Notes: generated from the sequence alone by a model not told the origin. DNA of 32,374 bases from Candidatus Woesearchaeota archaeon (GCA_016180035.1 JACPCA010000009.1:1-32374), one strand, 5' to 3'. Counted from the stretch's first letter, positions 1-9,370 are shown. A program made the numbers and translations.

Positions 1-11
1 TTGCCGCCGCT

Positions 12-2222
12 TCAGTCCTGGCCAAGCTGGTACGCGACCCACCAGAGGGTGACTTCTGAAGCGCGGGCTTCTTGCGGAGGAGGATCCTGCAATGGATGAG
101 AATCAATACTGCCAGCAGCGTCACTACCCCCAACAAGAGTGTCGATAGTTGGCAAGGCTGGTGTTGGAGAAATTGCAGCTGCTGGCGGAGGCGCTTCTGC
201 CCGATACAGCACTTCTTCCACTGGCGGCACTTCGTCCAGGCGTGGCAGTACCAGTTCCGCTGGCGAATCTTGAACCGATGCCTCGCGTTCTTCTGCAAGC
301 CAGCCTGGCAGCCCCAGTGCTTCATGGACATCGCCAACGCGGTAGAGTTTGAGGTGCGGATTATTGTTGACAGGCTTGACACCAGCAGCGGCTATCATTC
401 TCTTCATTGCCCCTTGTCCCATGCCAAGCATGACCATCATGTCTTTCTTGCTTAAGACGCTATCAGCATCCCATGCTTTCACATTCGGATCAGTGAGGAT
501 GTCCCTTGCCGTGAAGCCTTTTCTCACTCCTACTGTTCTTTTTAGTTCTTTGAAATGTGCATCCGTGAAATCGCCAACCTTATAATACGCTGCACGCCCT
601 CTGTTTTCGACAGGCGTTGGGGTGTTCTCGTCAAAGATCAGGCTGCGAGCGACAGCGTAATCGTCTTTCCAAGCATCGTCATTTCTCTCTTCTTCCACTG
701 TATCACTATTTCCGCCAGTAACGCTTGGCGCGCCGATCTCTTGCAGGGCACGATACACCACCCACATCTGGCTGACGACACGCTCTGGATCGTACGGTGC
801 AGGGCGCTGCTGGGGTTGGGAAATAGGAAGCGCGTGAGGCGGAACGCGGCCAACAACCTCTGGAACGATCGCACCATCTTCTGCAGCAAGGATCTTCTCT
901 AAATCAATCCCCTCTAAATCAGGGTGGCCAGGAAGCGGAGCAGGAGGAGACTGGGCAGCAGAGGGATGAACAGCAGATTGTTCTGCAGCTCCTCCCAGAA
1001 TAACCTCGAACGGGCGGTGCAGAGGAACTTCTTGAGCTGGCGTTGGCTCTGGAAGCCGTGTCGGCAATGCTGCCCGGGCCTGCTCAACATCCTTCGTCGC
1101 CTGATACGCAGTAATCCATGAATCGACAAGATCTTGATGGACCATGCCCAGCGTGGCGTGCGGCTGCAGATGGCCCAGTGCCTGATACCCATCCGTGCCG
1201 GTGTGGGCATTGACCAGTCGGGAACGAACATCATCCTCATCCAGATAGCCGAGCGTGCGAAGAAGCTCTTTTCGCTGCGCCTCCTCATCCACAGCCTTCA
1301 AGAAGCCATTGACAAGCCTGGCGATGGCAGATTCTGTTCGGAGCACGGGAAAATCGTTCGCTGTCGGCTGCAGGGATTTTTCAATGAGCTGGTAGGCATA
1401 ATCCTGAAAGCCTCCATGCTTGACCATGTCTGGATGCGCAAGGAAGGCAAGCGTCATCGGATGGATGCACGCTCTTTCCGCGGTATCAGCCCTCTTACCA
1501 GCTTTCTTATCTTGGTTATCTCGATGAAGAAGCTCTGGCGGCAGTAAATGATACGCTCTGTCAATCGCCTCTTCATCCCAAAGCAGGCTGCTCGCAGCAT
1601 CTGACTGGCTAACAAGGTCTTCGTAATGGCGGGGATGGAGGCCAGCCGCAACCATGTTGCCGCGGACAAGGCCGCCAGAGATGGCATGGCCGAGCAAGCG
1701 GTGATTAAATTCAGCTTGATACCCAGAGACAGCAAGCTCAAGAAGAGACTCTTCTGTTTTCTTAGCCGTTTCTGCTTCAGCATTAATCGTTTTTGCTTCA
1801 GCAGCAGGTTCGGCAGCAGGTAATGCTGAAGACGCTGGAGGAGACAAAAGCCCTTGCTGCGCGCTCGGGCGGCCAAGAAGGTGATGGAGGCCGACAGCGT
1901 GAGACTCGAAGCTTACTCCAAGAAATTGGATGCCCCTGTCCAGCTTGTAGGTAAGAAAGAGCGCGTCTTGCCCGTCAGAAACTGCAGACTTGTCTGTTCC
2001 AAGCAGGATGCCATCCATAGAAAAGCGGATAACGCCGTCATCAATATTTGCTCTGAATGCCGCCTGCTTCAGCCCTCCTTCTACAGATAGAAGATATCCG
2101 GTGCCAGAGAAGGAATTGCCAGCATCTTGATCCCTGCGAAGCTGGACTTCCAATGGCTTGCTGGTAAACGCTGAAACAAGGTCGTCAACAGATAGAGCAC
2201 GATCATCAGCATTACTAGACAT
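12..2222 (-). CDS. Large uncharacterised protein (736 aa) with a possible C-terminal HTH/MerR-like segment
   Basis: Long ORF, TATA-like CTTATAAAG (minus strand, ~2254-2262) upstream of the ATG at 2222; C-terminal 'LSKKDMMVMLGMGQGAMKRMIAAAGVKP...YRVGDVHEALGL' resembles an HTH/excisionase-type fold; 35 bp downstream of the AAA+ gene. Confidence 0.75.
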   Translation of the reverse strand: MSSNADDRALSVDDLVSAFTSKPLEVQLRRDQDAGNSFSGTGYLLSVEGGLKQAAFRANIDDGVIRFSMDGILLGTDKSAVSDGQDALFLTYKLDRGIQFLGVSFESHAVGLHHLLGRPSAQQGLLSPPASSALPAAEPAAEAKTINAEAETAKKTEESLLELAVSGYQAEFNHRLLGHAISGGLVRGNMVAAGLHPRHYEDLVSQSDAASSLLWDEEAIDRAYHLLPPELLHRDNQDKKAGKRADTAERACIHPMTLAFLAHPDMVKHGGFQDYAYQLIEKSLQPTANDFPVLRTESAIARLVNGFLKAVDEEAQRKELLRTLGYLDEDDVRSRLVNAHTGTDGYQALGHLQPHATLGMVHQDLVDSWITAYQATKDVEQARAALPTRLPEPTPAQEVPLHRPFEVILGGAAEQSAVHPSAAQSPPAPLPGHPDLEGIDLEKILAAEDGAIVPEVVGRVPPHALPISQPQQRPAPYDPERVVSQMWVVYRALQEIGAPSVTGGNSDTVEEERNDDAWKDDYAVARSLIFDENTPTPVENRGRAAYYKVGDFTDAHFKELKRTVGVRKGFTARDILTDPNVKAWDADSVLSKKDMMVMLGMGQGAMKRMIAAAGVKPVNNNPHLKLYRVGDVHEALGLPGWLAEEREASVQDSPAELVLPRLDEVPPVEEVLYRAEAPPPAAAISPTPALPTIDTLVGGSDAAGSIDSHPLQDPPPQEARASEVTLWWVAYQLGQD

Positions 2223-2257
2223 GGTACCAATCCCCAGAGGAAGGATAACGCTTTCCT

Positions 2258-3883
2258 TTATAAGCCTTTTGTGGATTTTCCGGCCGCCAGCGCAATGTCG
2301 GCATCGGGTTGGCTGCCCCCCGCCAATGCATCGTCATTCTGCTGGCGATGGGGAGTGCCAGTCGGTTTTGGAAAGTCAATCACATTCTCCATGTGGTATG
2401 TTTTCGGCGTGCCATACTCCAGCTCGAGAAGATCGTCGAGAACAAGATCAACCTGGGCAATAGGAAGCATGCCGTTTCGGACAGCAAGAATCCCCTGGCG
2501 GTGAAGAAACTCAATCCTGTCCTGCATGATATGCGGGGGAAGAAGAGAATGTGGAGCGTACTGCCCGACAAGATCCTGGAGAGAAACCTCGCCAGCAAAA
2601 TGCCCCGCCAGCCCTGGATATTCCTGGATTGCTTTGGCGACGACAGAGGCGACAAAATACTGCGGCTCTTCCTTTCCACCTGCCACGACATCAAGCTGGA
2701 ACACCGGTGCCACGCCATCAACAATAGCATCAAGGCCAAGCTCTTTCAGGCTTGACATACTCAACGTATCGAAGGGACTCCTGGAAGATAAGGAGGTGAC
2801 GATGGCGGGCGATAGTGGATTGCTGTTCCTGCCATCATTGCCGCTGCTGTCAGGTGGAACAGACAAGAAATCATGCCTCTTGTCTAGTAAAAGACCGTGA
2901 TGGGTTAATCGCCGATATAGCGTCCTGCTGCTTATGCCAAGACTATCCGCCATTTGGCTAACGCGCCCATCATTAGCCTGAAATGCCTCCATGATAATTT
3001 CCCGTTCGTACAAATCCATCCTCTGTTGAAGAGATGTTCCTCCTTGCAAAATACCTCTGCTTGGTTTGAACAGGCCGCGGTCATAAAGATTGAGATTTCT
3101 TGCACTTATCATCTCCTCTTCACTTGTAACAACAGCTGCCTGTATCACGTTTTCAAGCTGGCGGATATTTCCCGGCCAGTCATAGGCTGCCAGCATCGCT
3201 GCTGCTTCGGGAGACAGCTCTTTTTTTCCAACACTATACTTTGTCGCGTAGTACTGCACGAAATGCGCTGCCAAGAGGGGAATGTCTTCAGCACGGTTCC
3301 GAAGCGGCGGCACGGTCAGGGAGACAACATCTATCCGGTACAACAAGTCTTCTTGAAATGCGCCGCTCTTGACGGCATCTTCCAGGTTTTTGTTGGTTGC
3401 GGCAATGAGGCGCACGTCAACAGGGATCTCGTTCGTACCGCCGACCGTGCGTACGGTCCATTCCTGCAGCACGCGCAGCAGAGAAACCTGGGCGCTGGGA
3501 GAAAGCTCGCCAATTTCGTCCAGAAAGAGCGTTCCGGTGTGCGCCGCGGCAAAATAGCCGTCATGCTTTTTTTCTGCCCCGGTGAATGCGCCGCGCTCAT
3601 GGCCGAAGAGAGTGGATTCCTGCAGGCCTGGCGGAAGGGCGCCGCAGTTCACGGCAAAAAATGGCTTATCATGCCGTGCTCCGCTGTAGTGAATCGCTTG
3701 CGCTACCAGTTCCTTCCCTGTTCCTGTCTCGCCATAAAGAAGGACTGATGTTGGTGTCCTGGCAATGCGTTCCATCTGCCCATACAACGCAACCATTGCA
3801 GGGTGCCTGCCGATGATGACTCTATCAGAATGGGGGATGCGATACACGCCTTCTTGCTCGTTGAACGATGCAGGGAGAGACAT
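2258..3883 (-). CDS. Sigma-54-interaction-type AAA+ ATPase (NtrC-like) with Fis-type HTH and ~200-aa C-terminal extension
   Basis: Walker A GETGTGKE, GAFTGA loop (LFGHERGAFTGAEKKHDGYF), Walker B LFLDEIGEL, LLYRIDVVSLTVPPLRNRAEDI, DWPGNIRQLENV, HTH GRVSQMADSLGISSRTLYRRL. ORF open to 3967, but TATA (CTTTAAATAAT, minus strand ~3907-3917) favours a leaderless start at 3883. Confidence 0.9.
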   Translation of the reverse strand: MSLPASFNEQEGVYRIPHSDRVIIGRHPAMVALYGQMERIARTPTSVLLYGETGTGKELVAQAIHYSGARHDKPFFAVNCGALPPGLQESTLFGHERGAFTGAEKKHDGYFAAAHTGTLFLDEIGELSPSAQVSLLRVLQEWTVRTVGGTNEIPVDVRLIAATNKNLEDAVKSGAFQEDLLYRIDVVSLTVPPLRNRAEDIPLLAAHFVQYYATKYSVGKKELSPEAAAMLAAYDWPGNIRQLENVIQAAVVTSEEEMISARNLNLYDRGLFKPSRGILQGGTSLQQRMDLYEREIIMEAFQANDGRVSQMADSLGISSRTLYRRLTHHGLLLDKRHDFLSVPPDSSGNDGRNSNPLSPAIVTSLSSRSPFDTLSMSSLKELGLDAIVDGVAPVFQLDVVAGGKEEPQYFVASVVAKAIQEYPGLAGHFAGEVSLQDLVGQYAPHSLLPPHIMQDRIEFLHRQGILAVRNGMLPIAQVDLVLDDLLELEYGTPKTYHMENVIDFPKPTGTPHRQQNDDALAGGSQPDADIALAAGKSTKGL

Positions 3884-3995
3884 GAGAGATAAAAAAGAAG
3901 GCGGATTATTTAAAGGTTGTTGAGAGTTTTGCTTTGTAGAAAATCTTTCTTCGTTGTTAGTCGTCAAATCGTTGTTTTCGGCTAAAAAACACAGA

Positions 3996-4423
3996 TTTGG
4001 GGCGCCGCAAACGTACCTTAAAAAACAAAATACCCGGCTTCGCCTTGCTCAGCGAGTGACGGGACACATGCGCCACCACGATCGCAATATGCCATCAATT
4101 CCATTTTTTTGCGAATTGTAATAGCAAAGCGCATTAATTATGGAAATTGTGCGCTCTGCTATGTATAGTAAATTGCTCTTGATAAAGTTCTATTATTTGT
4201 GCAATTTACTATAACCAAAAACGATAACTGTGCCTGGGGCACAACGGGTTGCGGCGCCGTCGCCTATCACATTGGTCTTCTACTCCGTTTTTCTTGCTCA
4301 ACACCAGTGCAGAGCAAGAAAAACGGACACGAAAATACCTTGCAGAGGCGACGGCGCAGGTGTCCCGTGACCGGCTCTGCCGGTTTTATTGTTTTTTTAT
4401 GAAATGAAGCGCGGCGCCCAATA
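3996..4423. repeat. Hairpin-rich noncoding interval with imperfect terminal inverted repeats (MITE-like or structured RNA)
   Basis: TTGGGGCGCCGC...GTGACGGGACACATGCGCC (4056-4074) pairs with GGCGCAGGTGTCCCGTGAC (4353-4371, 17/19) ... GCGGCGCCCAA. Internal palindromes 4121-4133/4150-4162 (12/13), 4164-4176/4201-4213 (13/13), 4254-4265/4346-4357 (12/12), 4284-4299/4312-4327 (16/16). Confidence 0.7.
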
Positions 4424-4509
4424 TGAATGTGTCATTTTCTACAGAGCCTGAACGTTTTGCCCTGTAGGAAATGCCACCCTAATCTCTCCATTCACTTGCG
4501 GATCATCAT

Positions 4510-5076
4510 TCACGGATAGATCATGTTCTCCAATGTCACCACCATGCCGTTCGAGATGGTTGGCGGGATTGACTGCAAGAGTGCTTCTTTCATCCCAACG
4601 TGTGTCCGAAGAACAAGCCCGTCATAGGTTGGCGTCTCCTGCTCAAGGAGAGGATACTCGCCACGGAATATCCGCAATCGGCCACCCTGCAAAAACGGGC
4701 GAAGATAGGCTGCATCAGGAACATCACATCGGCGATGGAGGTGGTCATAAAGCTTTCCACCACGCCGCCTCCTGCCGCCGCTCACGTTGGATGATTTCTG
4801 CATGGCTTGTTCGATCATGTCATACGGTTCTGGAGCGCCGCGGTCAAATGCCGTATCGCTAAGAATTCTTCCTCCTGGAATCCAGCCCTCAAACTCGACG
4901 TGCCATACAGGGACTGTCCTCGCCGGATTGCTGACGTAGGGAATGCCTCGGGCAATGGCGATCTCCAAGCACCACTGTTCAGCATCAGATGGCAGGTGAT
5001 GGAGCGAAACGCCGGGAAGATAGATCCTGGCATACTGCTCGCGATGTCGTTGGGGGGTCATTTTCGGTTGAAACAT
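4510..5076 (-). CDS. Hypothetical protein (188 aa)
   Basis: ORF with ATG; no recognised family. Confidence 0.6.
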   Translation of the reverse strand: MFQPKMTPQRHREQYARIYLPGVSLHHLPSDAEQWCLEIAIARGIPYVSNPARTVPVWHVEFEGWIPGGRILSDTAFDRGAPEPYDMIEQAMQKSSNVSGGRRRRGGKLYDHLHRRCDVPDAAYLRPFLQGGRLRIFRGEYPLLEQETPTYDGLVLRTHVGMKEALLQSIPPTISNGMVVTLENMIYP

Positions 5077-5086
5077 TCTTTAGAGA

Positions 5087-5181
5087 GCTTTGAAAAATCC
5101 CGTTTTCAATAGTGTATCATAATTTTTCAAAGCGGCTCTACCGAGAATTTTGACAAAATTTGATGGTTTTTCAAAATTCTC
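5087..5181. promoter_or_regulatory. Two adjacent intergenic hairpins
   Basis: GCTTTGAAAAAT (5087-5098)/ATTTTTCAAAGC (5122-5133) and GAGAATTTTGA (5143-5153)/TCAAAATTCTC (5171-5181), both perfect. Confidence 0.6.
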
Positions 5182-5225
5182 TTTAAAACTTGGACAGCTG
5201 TTTTGATGTAATTGCATTTCTTATC

Positions 5226-5951
5226 TTAATTGTACCTCTTATTCAGCTCCTCTTTTCTCTCCTGCGCCTGAAGCTGGACGCATTCCTGGCGCAGCGTCTT
5301 GATAGTGTCAAGAAGGTCCCTCTCGCGCCGCACTGCTTCCCGCTGCTCCAGCTTCTTACTCTCATACACCCGCTCTGCTTCCTTCACATTTTCTTTTTGC
5401 CGGGTGATCTGGGCAGGAGCGGCATCTTCGTTATCCTGAAGGGCTTCATCCTTCCGAAGCTCGTCCTGCACTGTTTGCTGCGCTTGCGCTATCCTCTCCT
5501 CAAATCCTTGAAGGCTCTCCCTTGTTTTTTCCAATTCCAGCTGCAGCTCGTTTTCTTTGATCGTACAGTCATCAAGAGTGATATTTGTCAGGTCAAGAAG
5601 CGTGCCATACCGTTTTTCCCGGACAAGCTCGGTCTCATTCGAATTTCTGATCGGAAACAGTGATGCATCGCTGCCATTGCCAGATGTGTTTTCTTCAGGA
5701 GGCGGTGATGCTGAACCTTCAGTATCGTTTGCGGCGCCATCGGGAATATCCAGCACTGGTACAGCATCATCACTGCCGGCACCATCATCATAATCGCCCT
5801 GCGGCGCCTGAGCTACAATAACCCGCTCTTGCGGAGTGCAGGCAGTTGCGAAGAGAGCAAGAAAAACTAAAGTAAAAAAGGCAAGCGCAAGAGGCGTAAG
5901 GAGGATGTGCTGGGGCTTGGTGTGGTGCGGCAGGAATGTTCGATGATGCAT
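5226..5951 (-). CDS. Putative lipoprotein/secreted coiled-coil protein
   Basis: Hydrophobic N-terminus LALAFFTLVFLALFATAC with lipobox-like Cys; acidic linker; C-terminal coiled coil. TATA ATTTAAATATA (~5981-5991, minus strand) supports the start at 5951 rather than 5993. Confidence 0.75.
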   Translation of the reverse strand: MHHRTFLPHHTKPQHILLTPLALAFFTLVFLALFATACTPQERVIVAQAPQGDYDDGAGSDDAVPVLDIPDGAANDTEGSASPPPEENTSGNGSDASLFPIRNSNETELVREKRYGTLLDLTNITLDDCTIKENELQLELEKTRESLQGFEERIAQAQQTVQDELRKDEALQDNEDAAPAQITRQKENVKEAERVYESKKLEQREAVRRERDLLDTIKTLRQECVQLQAQERKEELNKRYN

Positions 5952-6031
5952 GGGTATCAGGACCGTAAAGAGCAGAGATATATTTAAATCCAACCTATTT
6001 TTGGCGTTAATTCCAGACTAATAATGGCGAA

Positions 6032-6106
6032 TCACCACCAGCCGACAACTCTTCCAATGACAATAAAAATCCCTAAAACAATCCACAATATGGTGTTTCT
6101 ATCCAT
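6032..6106 (-). CDS. Candidate 24-aa single-TM microprotein MDRNTILWIVLGIFIVIGRVVGWW
   Basis: Own translation of the minus strand; CTATAAAAAAA TATA-like element ~20-28 bp upstream; strongly hydrophobic. Not in the ORF track (too short). Confidence 0.35.
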   Translation of the reverse strand: MDRNTILWIVLGIFIVIGRVVGWW

Positions 6107-6173
6107 GTTTTTCCCCGTCTTTTTTTATAGTCCCTCAAAGATACAGTTTCCTTCTTCTTAATCTCTATGAACT

Positions 6174-6803
6174 TTATAATCTCGCCATCCCCTCACCCTC
6201 AAACCCAAGAGCTTCATCGTTCGCAACAAGAGCTTGCAAAGACGCGACTGCTAAAGGGTCCTTAGAATAGATAAGGTTAAGAATATAGTCGGCAGATTTT
6301 TCATGAGATTTTTTAATTGCTTCCTTTACTGTTTTTCCTTTTATTAGCTCTTCCGCAACAAGATTTGAGCATTCGAGAATTGGCTTTGCGATGTTGTCCT
6401 TCAATGGCTGACATTCATATTTGTGATGTCGGGCAATCCAGAATTTTCTTTTATAACCAATAAATGTCTTGCACCCATTCTTGACAGCATTTTTCCCCAA
6501 TTCCTTCAAACAGTCACAAGCCCTCGTAAAAGAGACTGTATTTTTAAAGACATCCGAGGATGTCACAGTGATAAAAGGAGTTTTATCATTATCTAATAAT
6601 CCGGTTGCATTCCCATGACCGTTAAAGAAAATGAATTTGGGATGCTTATTTTTTATTCTGCTTCGTAAAGTTTTCTCGGAGATATCTTTTCCTTCAAGTT
6701 TTACAACAGTTAAACCATTCTTTTCTGCTAATTTTATGACCTCATTGCAGGAAAGATAAAGGTAACTGGTTTGGGTGTCGTGGTTTGTTCGTATGAGGAT
6801 CAT
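6174..6803 (-). CDS. Putative caspase/CHAT-like (clan CD-type) cysteine protease
   Basis: Hydrophobic strand + His motif 'KFIFFNGHGNATG', Cys motif 'VSFTRACDCLKELG', followed by 'TFIGYKRKFWI'. Last gene of a three-gene operon. Confidence 0.6.
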   Translation of the reverse strand: MILIRTNHDTQTSYLYLSCNEVIKLAEKNGLTVVKLEGKDISEKTLRSRIKNKHPKFIFFNGHGNATGLLDNDKTPFITVTSSDVFKNTVSFTRACDCLKELGKNAVKNGCKTFIGYKRKFWIARHHKYECQPLKDNIAKPILECSNLVAEELIKGKTVKEAIKKSHEKSADYILNLIYSKDPLAVASLQALVANDEALGFEGEGMARL

Positions 6804-6806
6804 TTT

Positions 6807-7025
6807 TTACGCTTGTCCAGAGAGTAGTTTAGACATTAGTTTTATGAATGAGAGCTGCATATCAATGGTTTCTTTTCCGACTTCTGATTCTTTATCTACT
6901 TCCTCAATAAGCTCATCTCTAGTAAAATCCCCAAAATCCCCTATTGAAAAACTGATTTCGGGAGGCATGGCAGCAAGCCTTATTTTTACTAACTTTTTTA
7001 GGTATTCTTTATCTTCGTGTTCCAT
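6807..7025 (-). CDS. Small hypothetical protein (72 aa), second gene of three-gene operon
   Basis: 1 nt from the upstream gene and 3 nt from the downstream gene. Confidence 0.75.
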   Translation of the reverse strand: MEHEDKEYLKKLVKIRLAAMPPEISFSIGDFGDFTRDELIEEVDKESEVGKETIDMQLSFIKLMSKLLSGQA

Positions 7026-7026
7026 A

Positions 7027-7245
7027 TTATTTCAATACCTCCATCTTTTTGAGATGATAAAGGAGATTCTTGGCTTCTTTCGTGTCTTTTTGAACTTCAC
7101 CGTATGCAGTATCCCATGATAATGGCATTTCATTGACCAGTACTATTATTTCTTTCCTTAACGGCCGAGGAACATTGGCAAATAATTTCAGAAATTTTGC
7201 TTTTAAGAGTTCATATTCTTGTTTGTTCATATCTTCGTCTTCCAT
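7027..7245 (-). CDS. Small hypothetical protein (~72 aa, MEDEDMNKQEYELLKAKFLKLF...), first gene of three-gene operon
   Basis: TATA AATATAAATT (minus strand 7271-7280) lies ~26-35 bp upstream of the ATG at 7245, so the 7272 start in the track is probably too early. Confidence 0.75.
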   Translation of the reverse strand: MEDEDMNKQEYELLKAKFLKLFANVPRPLRKEIIVLVNEMPLSWDTAYGEVQKDTKEAKNLLYHLKKMEVLK

Positions 7246-7398
7246 CGGCTCGAGTGGATAAGAGAGTGGCAATTTATATTTCTATCGTTTCCATCGGCTT
7301 TACCCAACACATCTTAAGCAGATGCTACTTTTTGAACAAGACCAACATAAAGACCAACATAATGAACAAAGCTTCCAAAACTGGCTAAAACCATCATC

Positions 7399-7406
7399 TT
7401 TATAAA
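7399..7406 (+). promoter_or_regulatory. TATA box of the L1-L10-L12 operon
   Basis: TTTATAAA; start codon at 7485, implying a ~50-60 nt leader. Confidence 0.55.
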
Positions 7407-7484
7407 CCACTGCCTTTCTCCAAGCCGTATCCCAATACACTATTGAGGCGCGGCAACGATGGCGCTTTGGAATAGGAGGGCTTC

Positions 7485-8138
7485 ATGGAAAAATCTGATG
7501 TCATCAAGGCCTTGCAGGAGATCCGCAAGGGTGAGAAGAAGAAGTTTACGCAGACCATTGATCTTATTCTGAACCTGAAGCACCTTGACCTTAAGAAGCC
7601 AGAGCACCAGGTCGAATTGTTCATCGCGCTTCCTCACGGCAAGGGCAGGGACAACACCGTGTGCGCCTTTGTCGGCCCGGAGCTTGCGGAGGCAGCTGCT
7701 GCCATCTGCGATGGGAACATCCAGGAAAAAGATTTTGACACATACGCCCGCGACAAGAAGGCGGCAAAAAAGCTTTCTGACCAGTACACCTATTTTATCG
7801 CACAAGCCAACATCATGCCGAAAGTAGCCACTGCCTTCGGCCGCGTGTTCGGCCCGAGAAAAAAGATGCCAAACCCCAAGGCAGGATGCGTCGTCCCGCC
7901 GAAAGTGAACCTCCAGCCCGTCATTGACAAGCTTCGGAAGACGATCAAGGTCATCGCCAAGGAGCGCCCTATGATCCAGGTCGCTGTCGGCAGCGAAGCC
8001 ATGAGCGACGACCAGGTCGCAGACAACATCCTCCTCATCTACACTCAGGTCCTTCACAAGCTTCCTGAAGAGCGGAACAACATCAAGAGCGTCCTCGTCA
8101 AGACAACGATGGGCAAGCCAGCACACCTCTCCTTTTGA
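7485..8138 (+). CDS. rpl1: Ribosomal protein uL1
   Basis: Typical archaeal L1 ('FGPRKKMPNPKAGCVVPPK', 'PMIQVAVGSEAMSDDQVADN', C-terminal 'KSVLVKTTMGKPAHLSF'); RBS GGAGG upstream. Confidence 0.96.
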   Translation: MEKSDVIKALQEIRKGEKKKFTQTIDLILNLKHLDLKKPEHQVELFIALPHGKGRDNTVCAFVGPELAEAAAAICDGNIQEKDFDTYARDKKAAKKLSDQYTYFIAQANIMPKVATAFGRVFGPRKKMPNPKAGCVVPPKVNLQPVIDKLRKTIKVIAKERPMIQVAVGSEAMSDDQVADNILLIYTQVLHKLPEERNNIKSVLVKTTMGKPAHLSF

Positions 8139-8140
8139 CC

Positions 8141-8992
8141 ATGGCGCACATCTCTAAGCAAAAGCAGGACACGGTAGCGCAATTCGCGCAGCTGCTCAAG
8201 GAGTATCCCATAGTCGGGGCTGTCAACATGGAGAACATGCCGGCATCCCAGCTCCAGACCATGCGGGCGCAGCTGCGCGGCACGGTTGTGCTGCTGATGA
8301 CCAAGCGCCGCCTGCTGAAGATCGCGATTGGCAAGGCAAAGCAGGACAGGCCGGGCATCGAGCAGATCCTGCCCTACCTGAAAGGCATGCCAGCGCTCCT
8401 GTTCACCAAAGAGAACCCATTCGTCATCTACAAGACGATCCAGAAGAGCAAGTCCAGCGCGCCGGCAAAAGCAGGGCAGATCGCGCCGAATGATATCAAG
8501 GTTTCTGCAGGGCCGACACCGTTCGCCCCAGGCCCGATCATCGGAGAGCTCGGCGCGTGCAAGATCAAGGCAGGCATCGAGGCAGGAAAAGTCACGATCA
8601 AGGAAGACACCATCGTCGCCCAGGAAGGAGATGTCATCACGGACAAGCTTGCCAGCATCCTCAGCAGGCTCGGCATCCAGCCTATGGAGATCGGGCTGAA
8701 CGTCGAAGCCATCTACGAGAACGGCGCCATCTATACCAAGAGCGTCCTTGGCGTCGACGAGAAAGAATACATCGCCAACATCCAGACTGCAGCCCAGTGG
8801 GCCTTCAACCTCGCCATCGAGGCTGGCGTGCTCACCAAGGAGACTACAGAATTCATGCTTGCAAAGGCCTTCATGGACTCGAAAGCGCTGGCCATCAGCC
8901 AGGATATCCTCACTGACAGAACCGTCGGGGATATTCTTGCCAAGGCAGAGCGCCAGATGCAGAGCCTGAAAGCCGAAGCAAAGATAGAATAA
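8141..8992 (+). CDS. rplP0: Ribosomal protein uL10 (acidic P0)
   Basis: Archaeal P0 sequence '[76 protein letters not shown]'; follows L1 directly. Confidence 0.95.
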   Translation: MAHISKQKQDTVAQFAQLLKEYPIVGAVNMENMPASQLQTMRAQLRGTVVLLMTKRRLLKIAIGKAKQDRPGIEQILPYLKGMPALLFTKENPFVIYKTIQKSKSSAPAKAGQIAPNDIKVSAGPTPFAPGPIIGELGACKIKAGIEAGKVTIKEDTIVAQEGDVITDKLASILSRLGIQPMEIGLNVEAIYENGAIYTKSVLGVDEKEYIANIQTAAQWAFNLAIEAGVLTKETTEFMLAKAFMDSKALAISQDILTDRTVGDILAKAERQMQSLKAEAKIE

Positions 8993-9036
8993 AAACAACG
9001 AGTCGCAAGACGTCCAGCTTATTGGAGGGAATAACC

Positions 9037-9354
9037 ATGGAATACATCTACGCTGCAATGTTGATCCACAAGGCCGGTGGAAAGATTGACGAGCCTACCG
9101 TAAAAAAAGTCATGCAGGCTGCTGGCGCAAGCGCTGATGATGCGCGCGTCAAGGCCCTTGTTGCTGCCCTGACCGGAGTGAATATTGACGAGGCCATCCA
9201 GAAGGCTGCTGTTGCTCCAGTTGCTGCTGCCGCACCGGCTGCAGGCGGCGGAGCTGCAGGAGAAGCCAAGAAGGAAGACAAGAAAAAGGCTGCTGAAGAA
9301 GAGAAGAAGACTGAAGAAGCCGCCTCCGCAGGCCTTGGGGCGCTGTTCGGATAA
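9037..9354 (+). CDS. rpl12: Ribosomal protein P1 (archaeal L12)
   Basis: [19 protein letters not shown]..., Ala-rich hinge, acidic tail ending 'GLGALFG'; RBS GGAGGG. Confidence 0.96.
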   Translation: MEYIYAAMLIHKAGGKIDEPTVKKVMQAAGASADDARVKALVAALTGVNIDEAIQKAAVAPVAAAAPAAGGGAAGEAKKEDKKKAAEEEKKTEEAASAGLGALFG

Positions 9355-9370
9355 TCAGGAAGCGGACAGC

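Noticed and set aside
2954-3748. 264-aa plus-strand ORF
   Set aside because: Antisense to the well-supported AAA+ domain.
7340-7366. AAGACCAACATA short direct repeat as a possible CRISPR unit
   Set aside because: Only two adjacent short copies, no spacers, no cas genes in the window.
8054-9058. 334-aa minus-strand ORF
   Set aside because: Fully antisense to ribosomal protein uL10; no recognisable domain.
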